From: DATFRX01 sp035630615
Lineage (GTDB): Bacteria; Actinomycetota; Actinomycetes; Propionibacteriales; Nocardioidaceae
NCBI GenBank assembly: GCA_035630615.1
Contig: DASQKI010000093.1
Coordinates: forward strand, 1-49,146
DNA: 49,146 bases
Direction of reading: 5' to 3'
Positions 31,540 to 39,269 of the stretch are shown here, piece by piece. How positions within the stretch are numbered: position 1 is the stretch's first letter; each line of letters opens with the position of its first letter. The notes beneath the pieces are model-generated. The model saw only the letters and a list, made by a program, of their open reading frames with translations, was not told where the DNA came from and did not search any database. Position numbers and translations under genes: made by a program.

Positions 31540-33672
31540 GTGTCCGATCCCGACCAGCTGCTGGAGGCCCTCGACCCCGAGCAGCGCGAGGTCGCGACGG
31601 CACTGCGCGGGTCGGTGTGCGTCGTCGCCGGCGCCGGCACCGGCAAGACCCGGGCGATCACGCATCGGGTCGCCTACGGGGTCGCGGCGGGCATCTACAC
31701 GCCAGCGCAGGTGCTGGCGGTGACGTTCACCACGCGGGCCGCCGGCGAGATGCGCGGTCGTCTTCGCCAGCTCGGTGTCGACGGCGCACAGGTGCGGACG
31801 TTCCACTCGGCGGCCTTGCGGCAGGCCCGCTACTTCTGGCCGCAGGTTTACGGCGGTGAGCTGCCCGAGCTCGTCGTCTCCAAGCTGTCGATGCTCGCCG
31901 AGGCCGCGTCGCGATGCCGGCTGTCGACCGACAGCTCGCAGCTGCGCGACCTCGCGGGTGAGGTCGAGTGGGCCAAGGTCAGCAACGTCACCCCCGAGAC
32001 CTACCCGACGCTCGCGGCGACCGAGGGTCGCGATCCCGCAGGTCTCGACCACGCCACGATCGGGCGGGTGTTCGCTGCCTACGAGGCTGTCAAGCGCGAC
32101 CGCGACCGCATCGACATGGAAGACGTGCTGCTCTGCGCGGCCGCGCTGCTCACCGCCGACGAGCGGGTCGCCGCTACCGTGCGCCGGCAATACCGCTGGT
32201 TCGTCGTCGACGAGTTCCAGGACGTGAGCCCGATCCAGGTTGCTTTGCTCGACCTGTGGCTCGGCGGGCGCGACGACCTGTGTGTCGTCGGCGACCCGAT
32301 GCAGACGATCTACTCCTTCGCCGGGGCGTCGGCCGACTTCCTCACCGACTTCGCCGCTCGGCATGCCGGCGCCCGGCGCATCGAGCTGGTCCGCAACTAC
32401 CGCTCAACCCCTGAAGTGATCGCCGCCGCCAACCGAGTCGCGCACGGGGGGCAGCGTCGCTCCGATGCGGTCGTGCTGCAGGCGCAACGTACCTCCGGTG
32501 TCCCCGTCCACTGCGCCGGCTATGCCCACGAGGTCGAGGAGGCCGAGGCGGTCGCCGGCGCCATCGGCGGGCTGCGCGACGGAGGTACGCCGCTGCGCGA
32601 CATCGCGGTGCTGTTTCGCGTCAATGCGCAGTCGGAGGCCTACGAGGAGGCATTGGCGGCGCGTGGCATCGGTTACGTCGTCCGCGGCGTCGAGCGGTTC
32701 TTCGACCGGCCCGAGGTGCGCCAGGCGATCACGCTGCTTCGGGGCTCGGCTCGTGCGGGTGAGACGACCGGCGACCTCGTCGGCGACGTACGCGCGGTGC
32801 TGTCGACGATGGGATGGACGACCGAGGCGCCGTCGGGCAGCGGTGCCCAGCGCGACCGATGGGAGTCGCTGCAGGCGCTTGTCGGGCTGGCCGAGGAGCA
32901 TGCCGCCTCGGGAGTCGCCGCTGACCTGACCGGGCTCGTGACCGAGCTCGAGCGTCGGGCCCAAGCACAGCACGCCCCGGTCGCCGACGGAGTCACGCTC
33001 GCCACGTTGCACGCGGCCAAGGGGCTCGAGTGGAGTCACGTGTTCCTCGTCGGGATGCACGAGGGCACGATGCCGTTCGTCTATGCCCAGACACCGGCGG
33101 CGATCCAAGAGGAGCGGCGGCTGTTCTACGTCGGGGTGACCCGTGCCCGTGACGGGTTGCACGTGTCGTGGGCGGCGGCGCGGTCGCCGGGGGCGCGAGG
33201 CAGTCGGAGCGCGACCCGGTTCCTCGACGGCATCCGGCCGGCCGACGCCATCGATCGAGGGTCCCGTGGCCGTGCCGAGAAGGCGTCGCGGACACCGAAG
33301 CAGGTGCGCCGGTGTCGCAGTTGCAGTCGGCCGCTCACCGGGGCAGCAGAGCGCAAGATCGGTCGGTGCGACGCCTGTCCGGCCACCTACGACGAGGAAC
33401 TGTACGAGCGGCTTCGGTCGTGGCGAAGCGAACAGGCCAGCTCCCAACGCCTTCCGGCCTACTGCGTCTTCACCGACGCAACGCTGACGGCGATCGCCGA
33501 GACGCTTCCGGCCGACTCCTCGGCGCTGATGCGCGTGCCCGGTGTCGGCCGCGCCAAGCTCGACAAGTACGGCGCCGATGTCATCGCGATCTGTGCTGGT
33601 CAGACCGAAAATTTCGGCGAAGTTGACCCAGCAGACGAAAAAGGTTTGCGCGCCTCCTCAGAGGGGGCGTAG
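31540..33672 (+). CDS. uvrD2: UvrD2-type SF1 helicase with tetracysteine and HRDC domain
   Basis: 710 residues. Walker A GAGTGKT near residue 37-43, VDEFQDVSP, VVGDPMQTIYSFAGA, LHAAKGLEW and FYVGVTRARDGL mark a UvrD motor. Four cysteines (C592, C595, C610, C613) form the zinc-binding tetracysteine unique to UvrD2, and the last 80 residues form an HRDC domain (ALMRVPGVGRAKLDKYGADV). UvrD2 is an essential helicase in mycobacteria. GTG 31540 has AAGGAG (31529-31534) at 5 nt; the in-frame 31492 start lacks one. Its stop codon TAG forms part of the -10 of the whiB7 promoter. Confidence 0.93.
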   Translation: MSDPDQLLEALDPEQREVATALRGSVCVVAGAGTGKTRAITHRVAYGVAAGIYTPAQVLAVTFTTRAAGEMRGRLRQLGVDGAQVRTFHSAALRQARYFWPQVYGGELPELVVSKLSMLAEAASRCRLSTDSSQLRDLAGEVEWAKVSNVTPETYPTLAATEGRDPAGLDHATIGRVFAAYEAVKRDRDRIDMEDVLLCAAALLTADERVAATVRRQYRWFVVDEFQDVSPIQVALLDLWLGGRDDLCVVGDPMQTIYSFAGASADFLTDFAARHAGARRIELVRNYRSTPEVIAAANRVAHGGQRRSDAVVLQAQRTSGVPVHCAGYAHEVEEAEAVAGAIGGLRDGGTPLRDIAVLFRVNAQSEAYEEALAARGIGYVVRGVERFFDRPEVRQAITLLRGSARAGETTGDLVGDVRAVLSTMGWTTEAPSGSGAQRDRWESLQALVGLAEEHAASGVAADLTGLVTELERRAQAQHAPVADGVTLATLHAAKGLEWSHVFLVGMHEGTMPFVYAQTPAAIQEERRLFYVGVTRARDGLHVSWAAARSPGARGSRSATRFLDGIRPADAIDRGSRGRAEKASRTPKQVRRCRSCSRPLTGAAERKIGRCDACPATYDEELYERLRSWRSEQASSQRLPAYCVFTDATLTAIAETLPADSSALMRVPGVGRAKLDKYGADVIAICAGQTENFGEVDPADEKGLRASSEGA

Positions 33673-33675
33673 CAT
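33646..33675 (+). promoter_or_regulatory. whiB7 promoter with AT-rich WhiB7 box
   Basis: TTGCGC (33646-33651), an 18-nt spacer and TAGCAT (33670-33675). An A-rich word (GAAAAAGG, 33637-33644) sits just before the -35, where the WhiB7 AT-hook is known to bind in mycobacteria and Streptomyces. The -10 begins with the uvrD2 stop codon (33670-33672). Confidence 0.65.
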
Positions 33676-33751
33676 TTCGGCATCGACCCCGTAAGGGATC
33701 GATGCCGGACCGCCCATTACTGATCGCGGAGTACCGAAGGAGGTGCCACTG

Positions 33752-33976
33752 ATGAACATCAAGACCAAGATTTCGCCGTCTGATGCGGCTGTGCGTCCGC
33801 GTGTCGTCGCTGGCGCCTCGCTGCCAGGCGGCGTCACGTGCGCAGCCGCGGCCCACCGGATCGACGGGATTGGTATGTCCGTCGACGCCAGCGATTCCCT
33901 CGGTGTGCGCCCGACGTACGTCCCGACCCTGCAGGCCTTCCACGTGGGAGACCGAGCCTGGAGTCCACCGGTTTGA
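33752..33976 (+). CDS. whiB7 leader ORF (uORF, attenuation peptide)
   Basis: 74 codons from ATG 33752 to TGA 33976, with a near-perfect Shine-Dalgarno (AAGGAGGTG, 33737-33745). The peptide (MNIKTKISPSDAAV..., ending HVGDRAWSPPV) has no recognised domain, and its sequence looks unlike a functional enzyme. It lies between the whiB7 promoter and a strong terminator that begins 24 nt after its stop. In mycobacteria and Streptomyces the whiB7/wblC leader contains such a uORF, whose interrupted translation by ribosome-targeting drugs relieves early termination. Same role inferred here. Confidence 0.75.
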   Translation: MNIKTKISPSDAAVRPRVVAGASLPGGVTCAAAAHRIDGIGMSVDASDSLGVRPTYVPTLQAFHVGDRAWSPPV

Positions 33977-34003
33977 CTGTCTTAAAAGCCGGCACCTCCA
34001 GGC
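33956..34003 (+). promoter_or_regulatory. Antiterminator pairing in the whiB7 leader
   Basis: GCCTGGAG (33956-33963, near the end of the uORF) is exactly complementary to CTCCAGGC (33996-34003). The second element overlaps the first four bases of the terminator stem (34000-34013), so the two structures exclude each other. Ribosomes reaching the uORF stop would cover the first element. Confidence 0.55.
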
Positions 34004-34037
34004 CGCGGAATCCCACACCGGATTCCGCGGCCTTTTT
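34000..34037 (+). terminator. Intrinsic terminator (attenuator) in the whiB7 leader
   Basis: AGGCCGCGGAATCC (34000-34013) and its exact complement (34020-34033) form a 14-bp stem with a CACACC loop, followed by TTTTT (34033-34037). It lies between the leader ORF and whiB7. Confidence 0.92.
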
Positions 34038-34130
34038 GTATCTGGAAGACGCAAGTGTTTGAAGACACCCGAGTTTCCCCGGGACCAGCCGGTCCCGGCC
34101 GTCAGATCGACAGTCACAAGGAGGTGACAG

Positions 34131-34421
34131 ATGACCATCAGCGTCCTCGATCCGTTCGCAAGCACCACGCTTGAAGCGGTGGACGATGATCAGCTGCCGT
34201 GCCGGGTGAACGATGCGGAGCTGTTCTTCGCCGAGTCCCCCGCCGACGTGGAGTTGGCCAAGGCGATGTGCCGGGAGTGCCCGGTCCGTGCCGAGTGCCT
34301 CGCCGGTGCTCTCGAGCGGCGCGAGCCCTGGGGCGTCTGGGGCGGTGAGCTGTTCTTGCAGGGAGTTGTGATCCCTCGCAAGCGCCCTCGCGGCCGTCCG
34401 CGTAAGAACGAGGCGGCCTGA
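34131..34421 (+). CDS. whiB7: WhiB7 iron-sulfur transcription factor (intrinsic drug-resistance regulator)
   Basis: 96 residues. Four cluster cysteines C24, C47, C50 and C56 (C-x22-C-x2-C-x5-C), the SigA-contact loop EPWGVWGGE (65-73) and a C-terminal AT-hook RGRPR (87-91), which identifies WhiB7/WblC among Wbl proteins. It activates promoters with an AT-rich box just upstream of the -35 and drives inducible resistance to ribosome-targeting drugs. Strong Shine-Dalgarno AAGGAGGTG precedes ATG 34131. Upstream: its own promoter, leader ORF and attenuator. Location next to uvrD2 matches M. tuberculosis Rv3197A. Confidence 0.95.
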   Translation: MTISVLDPFASTTLEAVDDDQLPCRVNDAELFFAESPADVELAKAMCRECPVRAECLAGALERREPWGVWGGELFLQGVVIPRKRPRGRPRKNEAA

Positions 34422-34492
34422 CCGTCGCTCGAAAGCAGGAATTCGCACACATGAACTTGAACGACACAAAGACTCGCATTAGGAGCATCATC

Positions 34493-34657
34493 ATGAATCT
34501 CATGTACGAAGAACTGGCGCGAGCGCATAGTCGCGAGCGCCTCGACAACGCGCGAGCCGAGCGCCGGAGCCTGCATCTGGCTCGGGCACGGCGGCTCGCC
34601 CGCAGGGCGGAGCGGTCGGCGCAGGCCGCCAAGCTCCACTTGGCCAGAGCCCTCTGA
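34493..34657 (+). CDS. Small basic Arg/Ala-rich protein (54 aa) downstream of whiB7
   Basis: 54 residues, nearly all helix-forming (MNLMYEELARAHSRERL, then many AxRA and RxLR repeats), strongly basic and probably one long amphipathic helix. AGGAG (34481-34485) is 7 nt before ATG 34493. An in-frame ATG at 34451 also has a weak AGGA and would add 14 residues. It starts 71 nt after whiB7 and could be on the same transcript, hence inducible with it. Not a known family to me; comparable tiny proteins occur in many actinobacteria. Confidence 0.5.
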   Translation: MNLMYEELARAHSRERLDNARAERRSLHLARARRLARRAERSAQAAKLHLARAL

Positions 34658-34710
34658 GGCGCTCGGCGACGAAACCCCGTCGTGGGCCCCAGTCGGTCTG
34701 ACGGAAAACT

Positions 34711-34750
34711 GGCGGGCCCCGGCTCACCCTCGGGTGGGCCGGGGCCCGCC
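34711..34750 (+). terminator. Very GC-rich hairpin downstream of the whiB7 small ORF
   Basis: GGCGGGCCCCGGC (34711-34723) pairs perfectly with GCCGGGGCCCGCC (34738-34750), and the inner CACCC and GGGTG extend the stem. There is no T-run; it probably ends the whiB7 transcript. Confidence 0.65.
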
Positions 34751-34800
34751 GCTGTGCGCGGACCCGCCGCCGGGGCCGCTGTGCGCGGACCCGCCGCCGG
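34751..34800. repeat. 27-bp tandem direct repeat, two copies
   Basis: A 23-bp GC-rich word starting GCTGTGCGCGG and ending GCCGCCGG occurs at 34751-34773 and again, identically, at 34778-34800, separated by GGCC. It directly follows the hairpin at 34711-34750. Confidence 0.9.
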
Positions 34801-34850
34801 CCGAGCGAGTCGCGCTTCGGCTGCTACCGAGGCCGCTGCATGATGGGGAG

Positions 34851-35012
34851 ATGACGTACTCCTGTGCCTTCTGCGGTCGGGTCGCCGGTGACTCGCTCCC
34901 GCTGACCTGGGCGACGTCGATCGAAAACGGCCGGCAGCTGGTCTATTGCGAGCAATGCTCCCGGGACAACGTCCGAGGCATCGAGGGCCGGCTCGACAAC
35001 GCGTGGTGGTGA
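34851..35012 (+). CDS. Small zinc-ribbon protein (53 aa)
   Basis: 53 residues with two CxxC pairs: CAFCGR near the N-terminus and CEQCSRDN near residue 33, a compact zinc ribbon. The rest (LTWATSIENGRQLVYCEQC) resembles small conserved actinobacterial ribbon proteins with no known function. A GGGGAG abuts the ATG with no spacing, so it cannot act as Shine-Dalgarno; CATGAT six bases upstream suggests a leaderless start. The open frame continues upstream through the tandem repeats, but that part has no coding character. Convergent with the sulfotransferase gene. Confidence 0.65.
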   Translation: MTYSCAFCGRVAGDSLPLTWATSIENGRQLVYCEQCSRDNVRGIEGRLDNAWW

Positions 35013-35028
35013 CCCGACTCGTTCGGCG

Positions 35029-36252
35029 TCAGGCTTCGGACCGCCGGGCCCGCCACCGCTCGACCGCGTGCCACCACTGGCGACGCGCCCACATCACTGA
35101 CCGGTGCTCCTCGGAGATGCGCCGGATCGACCGGCGGAGCGGGCCGGCCGTGTCAGGGACCTCCTGGTGGAGCTGCTCGACCTCGGAGCTCAGCCGATTG
35201 ACGACGTCCCGCAGGCCGGAGATCTCATCGGCCTGAGTGCCGATCTGAATGAGCAGCGGCGTCACGACGTCGGCCGCGAGGGCGACGCTGCGGGCACCGG
35301 CGCCGGTCTTGCTCGCCTTGATGCTCGGCACGTCGTCGACCAGCAGCTCTGGGTCGCCCACGACGTTGTACGGTCCGTCGCGCAGCAGCGTCGCGATCTC
35401 TCCGCCGCGAGACCGGATCGACTCGGCCAGCTCCGCCGGAAACGTCAGGGGATCGCGATTGACGGCCGTCGGGAGAACCTGGTCGGTCAGGACCTGTCCG
35501 ACGACGGAGGCATAGCGCTCGCCGTCGAAGCGGTCGGCCACCCGTTCGTTGACGCTGGCCAGGAGTCGGGTCGCGGTTCGGCCGAGCGAGACGTTGAGAT
35601 GGCGGTTGCTGACCAGCTCGAGGTCGGTCGGGAGTTGGATCAGCCCGGCGAAATCGGTCCATAGCTTGCGCCGTGGCGCTGCCGGCGTCGTGACGACGAC
35701 GTGGATCCGCTCGGCCGGCAGCGCGGTCGCCCACCTGGCGAGGACCGCCGGGGCGTCGTGGTGGGCCCAGAACCAGTGGCCGAAGTGCGAGCGGTCCGGC
35801 TCTTCGAACACCTGCCGGAGGTATTCGGGCCAGTCCGCGGTGTGGCGGTGCTTGACCTGCTCCTGCCAGTCCGATCGCAGCATCGCCGCGAGCGACCGGA
35901 GCGTATAGATCACGTGGACTTCGCGGTCGCCGAACGACTCGACGATGCGCGGCACCTGTGCCTTGTCGGCGCCGGCGAGCAGCTCCTGCGACAACACCAC
36001 GTGGGACTCGACGCCGGCCACCCGCTCGCACAACCGGTCCCAGGAGCCGGCCCACTCCGGATGCTCGACGCCGCCCCACGGCAGCCCACGGACGTCGAGC
36101 GTCGCGTGGAACATCTCGTCCGAGCTCTCGACGGGGTAGGCGACGTCGTACTCAGGCCAGGTGCGGTGGTATTGCCAGAGCACCGACTGGAGGAAGGTCG
36201 TCCCCGTCTTGGGAGCGCCGATGTGTAGGTGCGCTCGCCGCGTCTGCCCCAT
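35029..36252 (-). CDS. Sulfotransferase-family protein
   Basis: 407 residues. The 5'-phosphosulfate loop is IGAPKTGTTFLQSVLW near residues 12-27, followed by VIYTLRSLAAMLRSDWQEQV (about 120), the helix carrying the 3'-phosphate-binding Arg and Ser. It would transfer sulfate from PAPS to a carbohydrate or lipid. The last 90 residues add a coiled-coil (ISGLRDVVNRLSSEVEQLHQ) and a basic tail, unusual for the family and perhaps for oligomerisation. ATG 36252 has AGGAGGT at 6 nt on the minus strand. It sits between whiB7 and the ABC1 kinase, where M. tuberculosis has no such gene, so it may be an insertion into the conserved block. Confidence 0.82.
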   Translation of the reverse strand: MGQTRRAHLHIGAPKTGTTFLQSVLWQYHRTWPEYDVAYPVESSDEMFHATLDVRGLPWGGVEHPEWAGSWDRLCERVAGVESHVVLSQELLAGADKAQVPRIVESFGDREVHVIYTLRSLAAMLRSDWQEQVKHRHTADWPEYLRQVFEEPDRSHFGHWFWAHHDAPAVLARWATALPAERIHVVVTTPAAPRRKLWTDFAGLIQLPTDLELVSNRHLNVSLGRTATRLLASVNERVADRFDGERYASVVGQVLTDQVLPTAVNRDPLTFPAELAESIRSRGGEIATLLRDGPYNVVGDPELLVDDVPSIKASKTGAGARSVALAADVVTPLLIQIGTQADEISGLRDVVNRLSSEVEQLHQEVPDTAGPLRRSIRRISEEHRSVMWARRQWWHAVERWRARRSEA

Positions 36253-36312
36253 TGCGTACCTCCTCTTGCCTGATGCGCCCGAGACACGCTGTGCCACTTT
36301 AGTCCGTCTTGC

Positions 36313-37650
36313 TCAGTTGTTTGCGAATCCGGGCAAGGCATCTTCACAGATGGTCCGAAATGGTGCCTCGGCCTCGAGCTGGCTGAGCACGCCGATGCCT
36401 CCGATCCAGACCCTGTGGATGAGGAGGTACGAAGGCGGCAGATTGATGCGGATGGCCGTCGTGAAGGCCGGTTTGCGTGGATCATTCATCCGGGCGGCCT
36501 GCCGGCGCATCCAGGCTCGGCTGAATCGGAAGGTCGCCTCACGGGCCGGCTCGACGAACGGCGCCAAGTAGTCGCGGAGCACCTCGACCGGGAGGTCGAT
36601 GCCGGGCTTGATGAAGCCCTCGTCGCGTAGGCCTTCGATGACTGCCTGGTAGTCGTCGTCGACCGCGCTCCGCAGCAGCCGCCCGATCGGTTCGGGCAGA
36701 CGGCCCTCCGCCAGCCGAGCCACCGATCCATAGTCGACGACCCCGAGCCGCCGGTCGCCGAGAACGCGGAAGTTGCCGGGATGCGGGTCGGCGTGCAGCA
36801 GGCCGGTGCGGCGCGGGCCGTCGAACAAGAACCGGACGTACAGCTCTCCGTAGTGGTCGCGATCTTCGCGGTTGCCCTCGGCGATCAGGCGGGCCAGCGA
36901 GGACTGGCTGTCGATCCAGGTGCTGACGAGGACGCGCTTGGTGTGCGCGACGACGTCCGGCACCACAACCTCGGGGTCGTCGGCGTACGCCGTGGCGAAG
37001 ACCCGCTGAGCCTCGGCCTCCAGGTCGTAGTCGAGCTCCTCGATGACACGGCTCTGAAGCTCCTCGACGAGGGGCTTGACCTCGATCCCGGGGAGCACCG
37101 GGCCAAGCAGCCGCGACAGCCTCGCGATCTGCTTGAGGTCGGAGCGGAGGGCGTCGCCGGCACCGGGATATTGCACCTTGACGGCCACCTCCCTGCCGTC
37201 GTGCCAGCGACCGCGATGCACCTGACCGATCGACGCCGCGGCGGCCGGGTCGTCGTCGAGCTCGACCAGCTGCTCGCGCCAGCCCGGGCCGAACTCGGAG
37301 GCGAGCATGCGGTGCACGGTGCCGGTGTCCATCGGCGGCGCGGAGTCTTGGAGCTGGGTGAGCGTCGCCCGGTACGGGGCGGCCAGCTCGTCAGGGAGCG
37401 CCGCCTCGAACACGCTCAGCGCCTGGCCGAACTTCATCGCGCCGCCCTTGAGCTCGCCGAGGACCTTGAACACCTGCTCGGCGGTGCGCGCCTGGACATC
37501 GGTGACGACGCGTTCGGCGGGCACCCCCGCCAGGCGGCGGCCGAGGCCCGTGGCGGCCCGGCCCGCAAAACCGAGCGGGAGCGTGGCCAGACGGGCGGTC
37601 CGGGCGACCGCCTTGCGGGGGAGCGGCGCGGAGTCGTCGGGAGTGGTCAC
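36313..37650 (-). CDS. ABC1/AarF (UbiB-like) atypical kinase
   Basis: 445 residues. The ABC1-specific KGGAMKFGQALS (KxGQ motif) near residue 65-76, the Ala-rich nucleotide loop AAAASIGQVHRGRW near 135, VAVKVQYPG (Lys of beta3), LHADPHPGNF (catalytic loop) and VVDYGS (DFG-equivalent). Family members bind ATP and act in quinone or lipid metabolism; the role here is unknown. In mycobacteria the gene next to whiB7 (Rv3197) is an ABC1 protein linked to macrolide resistance, from memory. GTG 37650 has AAGAAT at 6 nt on the minus strand. It probably forms an operon with the E1-like gene, whose stop is about 50 nt upstream. Confidence 0.9.
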   Translation of the reverse strand: MTTPDDSAPLPRKAVARTARLATLPLGFAGRAATGLGRRLAGVPAERVVTDVQARTAEQVFKVLGELKGGAMKFGQALSVFEAALPDELAAPYRATLTQLQDSAPPMDTGTVHRMLASEFGPGWREQLVELDDDPAAAASIGQVHRGRWHDGREVAVKVQYPGAGDALRSDLKQIARLSRLLGPVLPGIEVKPLVEELQSRVIEELDYDLEAEAQRVFATAYADDPEVVVPDVVAHTKRVLVSTWIDSQSSLARLIAEGNREDRDHYGELYVRFLFDGPRRTGLLHADPHPGNFRVLGDRRLGVVDYGSVARLAEGRLPEPIGRLLRSAVDDDYQAVIEGLRDEGFIKPGIDLPVEVLRDYLAPFVEPAREATFRFSRAWMRRQAARMNDPRKPAFTTAIRINLPPSYLLIHRVWIGGIGVLSQLEAEAPFRTICEDALPGFANN

Positions 37651-37702
37651 CCCACCATTCTTGCGGGGCACCAGGACAAGGCCTAACCGAGGAGGGCTGG
37701 CC

Positions 37703-38569
37703 CTAGCCCAGGAGCGCACATCCGCACCGCGGCTGCAATGACCATCGATAACGGCGCAGCTGCGATAGGTCGGGACCGATCCGCAGTGTGGCGTTGTGCG
37801 TCAGGGCGGCGTCGCCCGCGAGTTGTGCCAGCGCGTCGCGGACGGTCACGACCGCCGTCGCCGCGTCGAGAACGGCCGATACGGCTCGGACGAGCGAGTC
37901 GGCCGGCGTCGACAGGGGCTGGGGGAGCTGCGCGACGATGGCCGGCCAGGCGGTGTCGACGGCGCTGCGCTCGATGTCGAGGCAGCGCAGGCAGGCGGTC
38001 CGGCCCGGCAGTACGAGCGGGCCGACGACGCCGCAGCCGTCGCGGGTCGCGGTGACGAAGTGGGCGACGTCGGCTCGGAGGCATTCGTCTGCGAGATCAC
38101 GGGCCGCCTCGCCCTCGACGGCGACGATGACGAGATCGGCCCGCGATGTCGGTGCCGAACCCGTGCTGATCGCGCCGACGCCGGACGCCTCGAGGAGATC
38201 CGCGACCGAGCCGGCGAGGGGATCGTCGCCGACGATCCGTACCTCGGCCCGTCTCCGGCTGGCAATCTGCCGGCGGGTCGCTTCGGCGTCCAGGCCGCGG
38301 GTCAGGAGATGAGCGGCCTCGTTTTCGAGCCCGGCCTCGGCTCGCCATACCTCGGAGTCGACGACCACACCCGCTGCATGCAGGGCCTCGACGAGGGAGG
38401 CGTCGAGTTCGGGGTCGTCTGCGGTCCGGACGCCGTCGAGGGCACTCAGCAGTGCGGTCAGCGGTGCGACTTCGTCGACTACGAGCGCATGGCCGGGCTC
38501 GGTGCCGACCTGGAGGTGGGTGGCATCACGGCGTAGCAGCGGCGAACCCGGGCGGAGCACTGGACGCAT
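37703..38569 (-). CDS. E1-like/TOMM cyclodehydratase-related ThiF-domain protein
   Basis: 288 residues. N-terminal winged-helix-like region (about 1-90), then an E1-like Rossmann core (VRIVGDDPLAGSVADLLEAS near 115; ADLVIVAVEG; VAHFVTATRDGCGVVGPLV). Zinc-type cysteines appear as CLRCLD near 200 and PRCGCALL at the C-terminus. It resembles the leader-peptide-binding/ThiF part of azoline (TOMM) synthetases and the protein at the same place in mycobacteria (Rv3196, from memory). There is no YcaO or precursor peptide gene nearby, so a peptide-modifying role is doubtful. ATG 38569 has GGAG at 7 nt. Confidence 0.72.
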   Translation of the reverse strand: MRPVLRPGSPLLRRDATHLQVGTEPGHALVVDEVAPLTALLSALDGVRTADDPELDASLVEALHAAGVVVDSEVWRAEAGLENEAAHLLTRGLDAEATRRQIASRRRAEVRIVGDDPLAGSVADLLEASGVGAISTGSAPTSRADLVIVAVEGEAARDLADECLRADVAHFVTATRDGCGVVGPLVLPGRTACLRCLDIERSAVDTAWPAIVAQLPQPLSTPADSLVRAVSAVLDAATAVVTVRDALAQLAGDAALTHNATLRIGPDLSQLRRYRWSLQPRCGCALLG

Positions 38570-38631
38570 TCGGACTCCAGACTGAAGGAGGTGGCGAAAG
38601 CTTGCCAGGCCCGCGGTATCGACTGCCCGCG

Positions 38632-38640
38632 TTATCCACA
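38632..38640. promoter_or_regulatory. DnaA box (TTATCCACA)
   Basis: An exact consensus DnaA box, between the E1-like gene start and the DUF5679 terminator. It belongs with the cluster of related words at 39066-39294 on the other side of the DUF5679 gene. Confidence 0.5.
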
Positions 38641-38656
38641 GGCATCCGGTCCGCAA

Positions 38657-38703
38657 CGTACGAAGGCGGTGCTCCGGACCAGCCGGAGCACCGCCTTCAT
38701 ACG
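38657..38703. terminator. Strong hairpin terminator after DUF5679 gene
   Basis: GAAGGCGGTGCTCCGG (38662-38677) and its exact complement (38683-38698) form a 16-bp stem with an ACCAG loop, extended by CGTA/TACG after one mismatch. It ends the minus-strand DUF5679 transcript. Confidence 0.85.
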
Positions 38704-38717
38704 TTTGCTAGTCGTCG

Positions 38718-38876
38718 TCAGGCCTTGCCGAGGATGCGGTTGAGGTTGGTGCCACATACGGGGCACTTGGCCTTGGCCATCCGGGTGCCTTTGGCGTTTA
38801 CCTGCACCTCACCGGTCGCCTGGCGCTTTTCCTTGCACTTGACGCAGTAGTACTCACCACTGTACGTCTCCGCCAT
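38718..38876 (-). CDS. DUF5679 zinc-ribbon protein
   Basis: 52 residues: YYCVKCKEKR near residue 9-18 and KCPVCGTNLNRILGKA at the end give two CxxC pairs, a small zinc ribbon typical of DUF5679. Function unknown; such proteins resemble ribosome-associated or nucleic-acid-binding ribbons. AAGGAG on the minus strand lies 7 nt before ATG 38876. A strong terminator follows, so the gene is monocistronic and probably well expressed. Confidence 0.88.
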   Translation of the reverse strand: MAETYSGEYYCVKCKEKRQATGEVQVNAKGTRMAKAKCPVCGTNLNRILGKA

Positions 38877-39247
38877 CGCGTTCTCCTTGCCATCTCGTGA
38901 CGACGCTCGCTCCACCCGGAGGAGCGCGCCGATACTCGCGGCGGGAAGGAACCGGGGGAAGCCCCGCCTCGCCGATACCCTACGTCACCGCTACGCCGGG
39001 CCAGCGACGACACGGCGTAACCGAAAAGACCTCCAACTCGCCGGGGAAGCCGCCCACCTTCCCCTTGTGGACGCTTGCGGCGAGCCGGAGGCCTTCAGCG
39101 CAGACCGTAGGTCGCCGGTCCCGTTCCGTCAATCCACGCCTGTGTATAACCCTGTGGACGGCTTGTGGATGAGGCAATACCACCTGTGCACGACATGTCC
39201 GGTTTGTTGGAATTATCGGGCAGCGAGCGCTAGCACGAAACGGGAAA

Positions 39248-39269
39248 TTCGGGCGACAACTCGCCCGAA
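39248..39269. promoter_or_regulatory. Perfect 9-bp inverted repeat
   Basis: TTCGGGCGA (39248-39256) and TCGCCCGAA (39261-39269) around CAAC. It is 17 bp before a TGTGGATGA word and about 65 bp before the metallopeptidase start. Operator or hairpin; no T-run follows. Confidence 0.4.

Noticed and set aside
34734..34850. N-terminal extension of the small zinc-ribbon ORF through the tandem repeats
   Set aside because: The extension is repeat-encoded Pro/Leu sequence without homologue-like character; the zinc-ribbon starts cleanly at ATG 34851.
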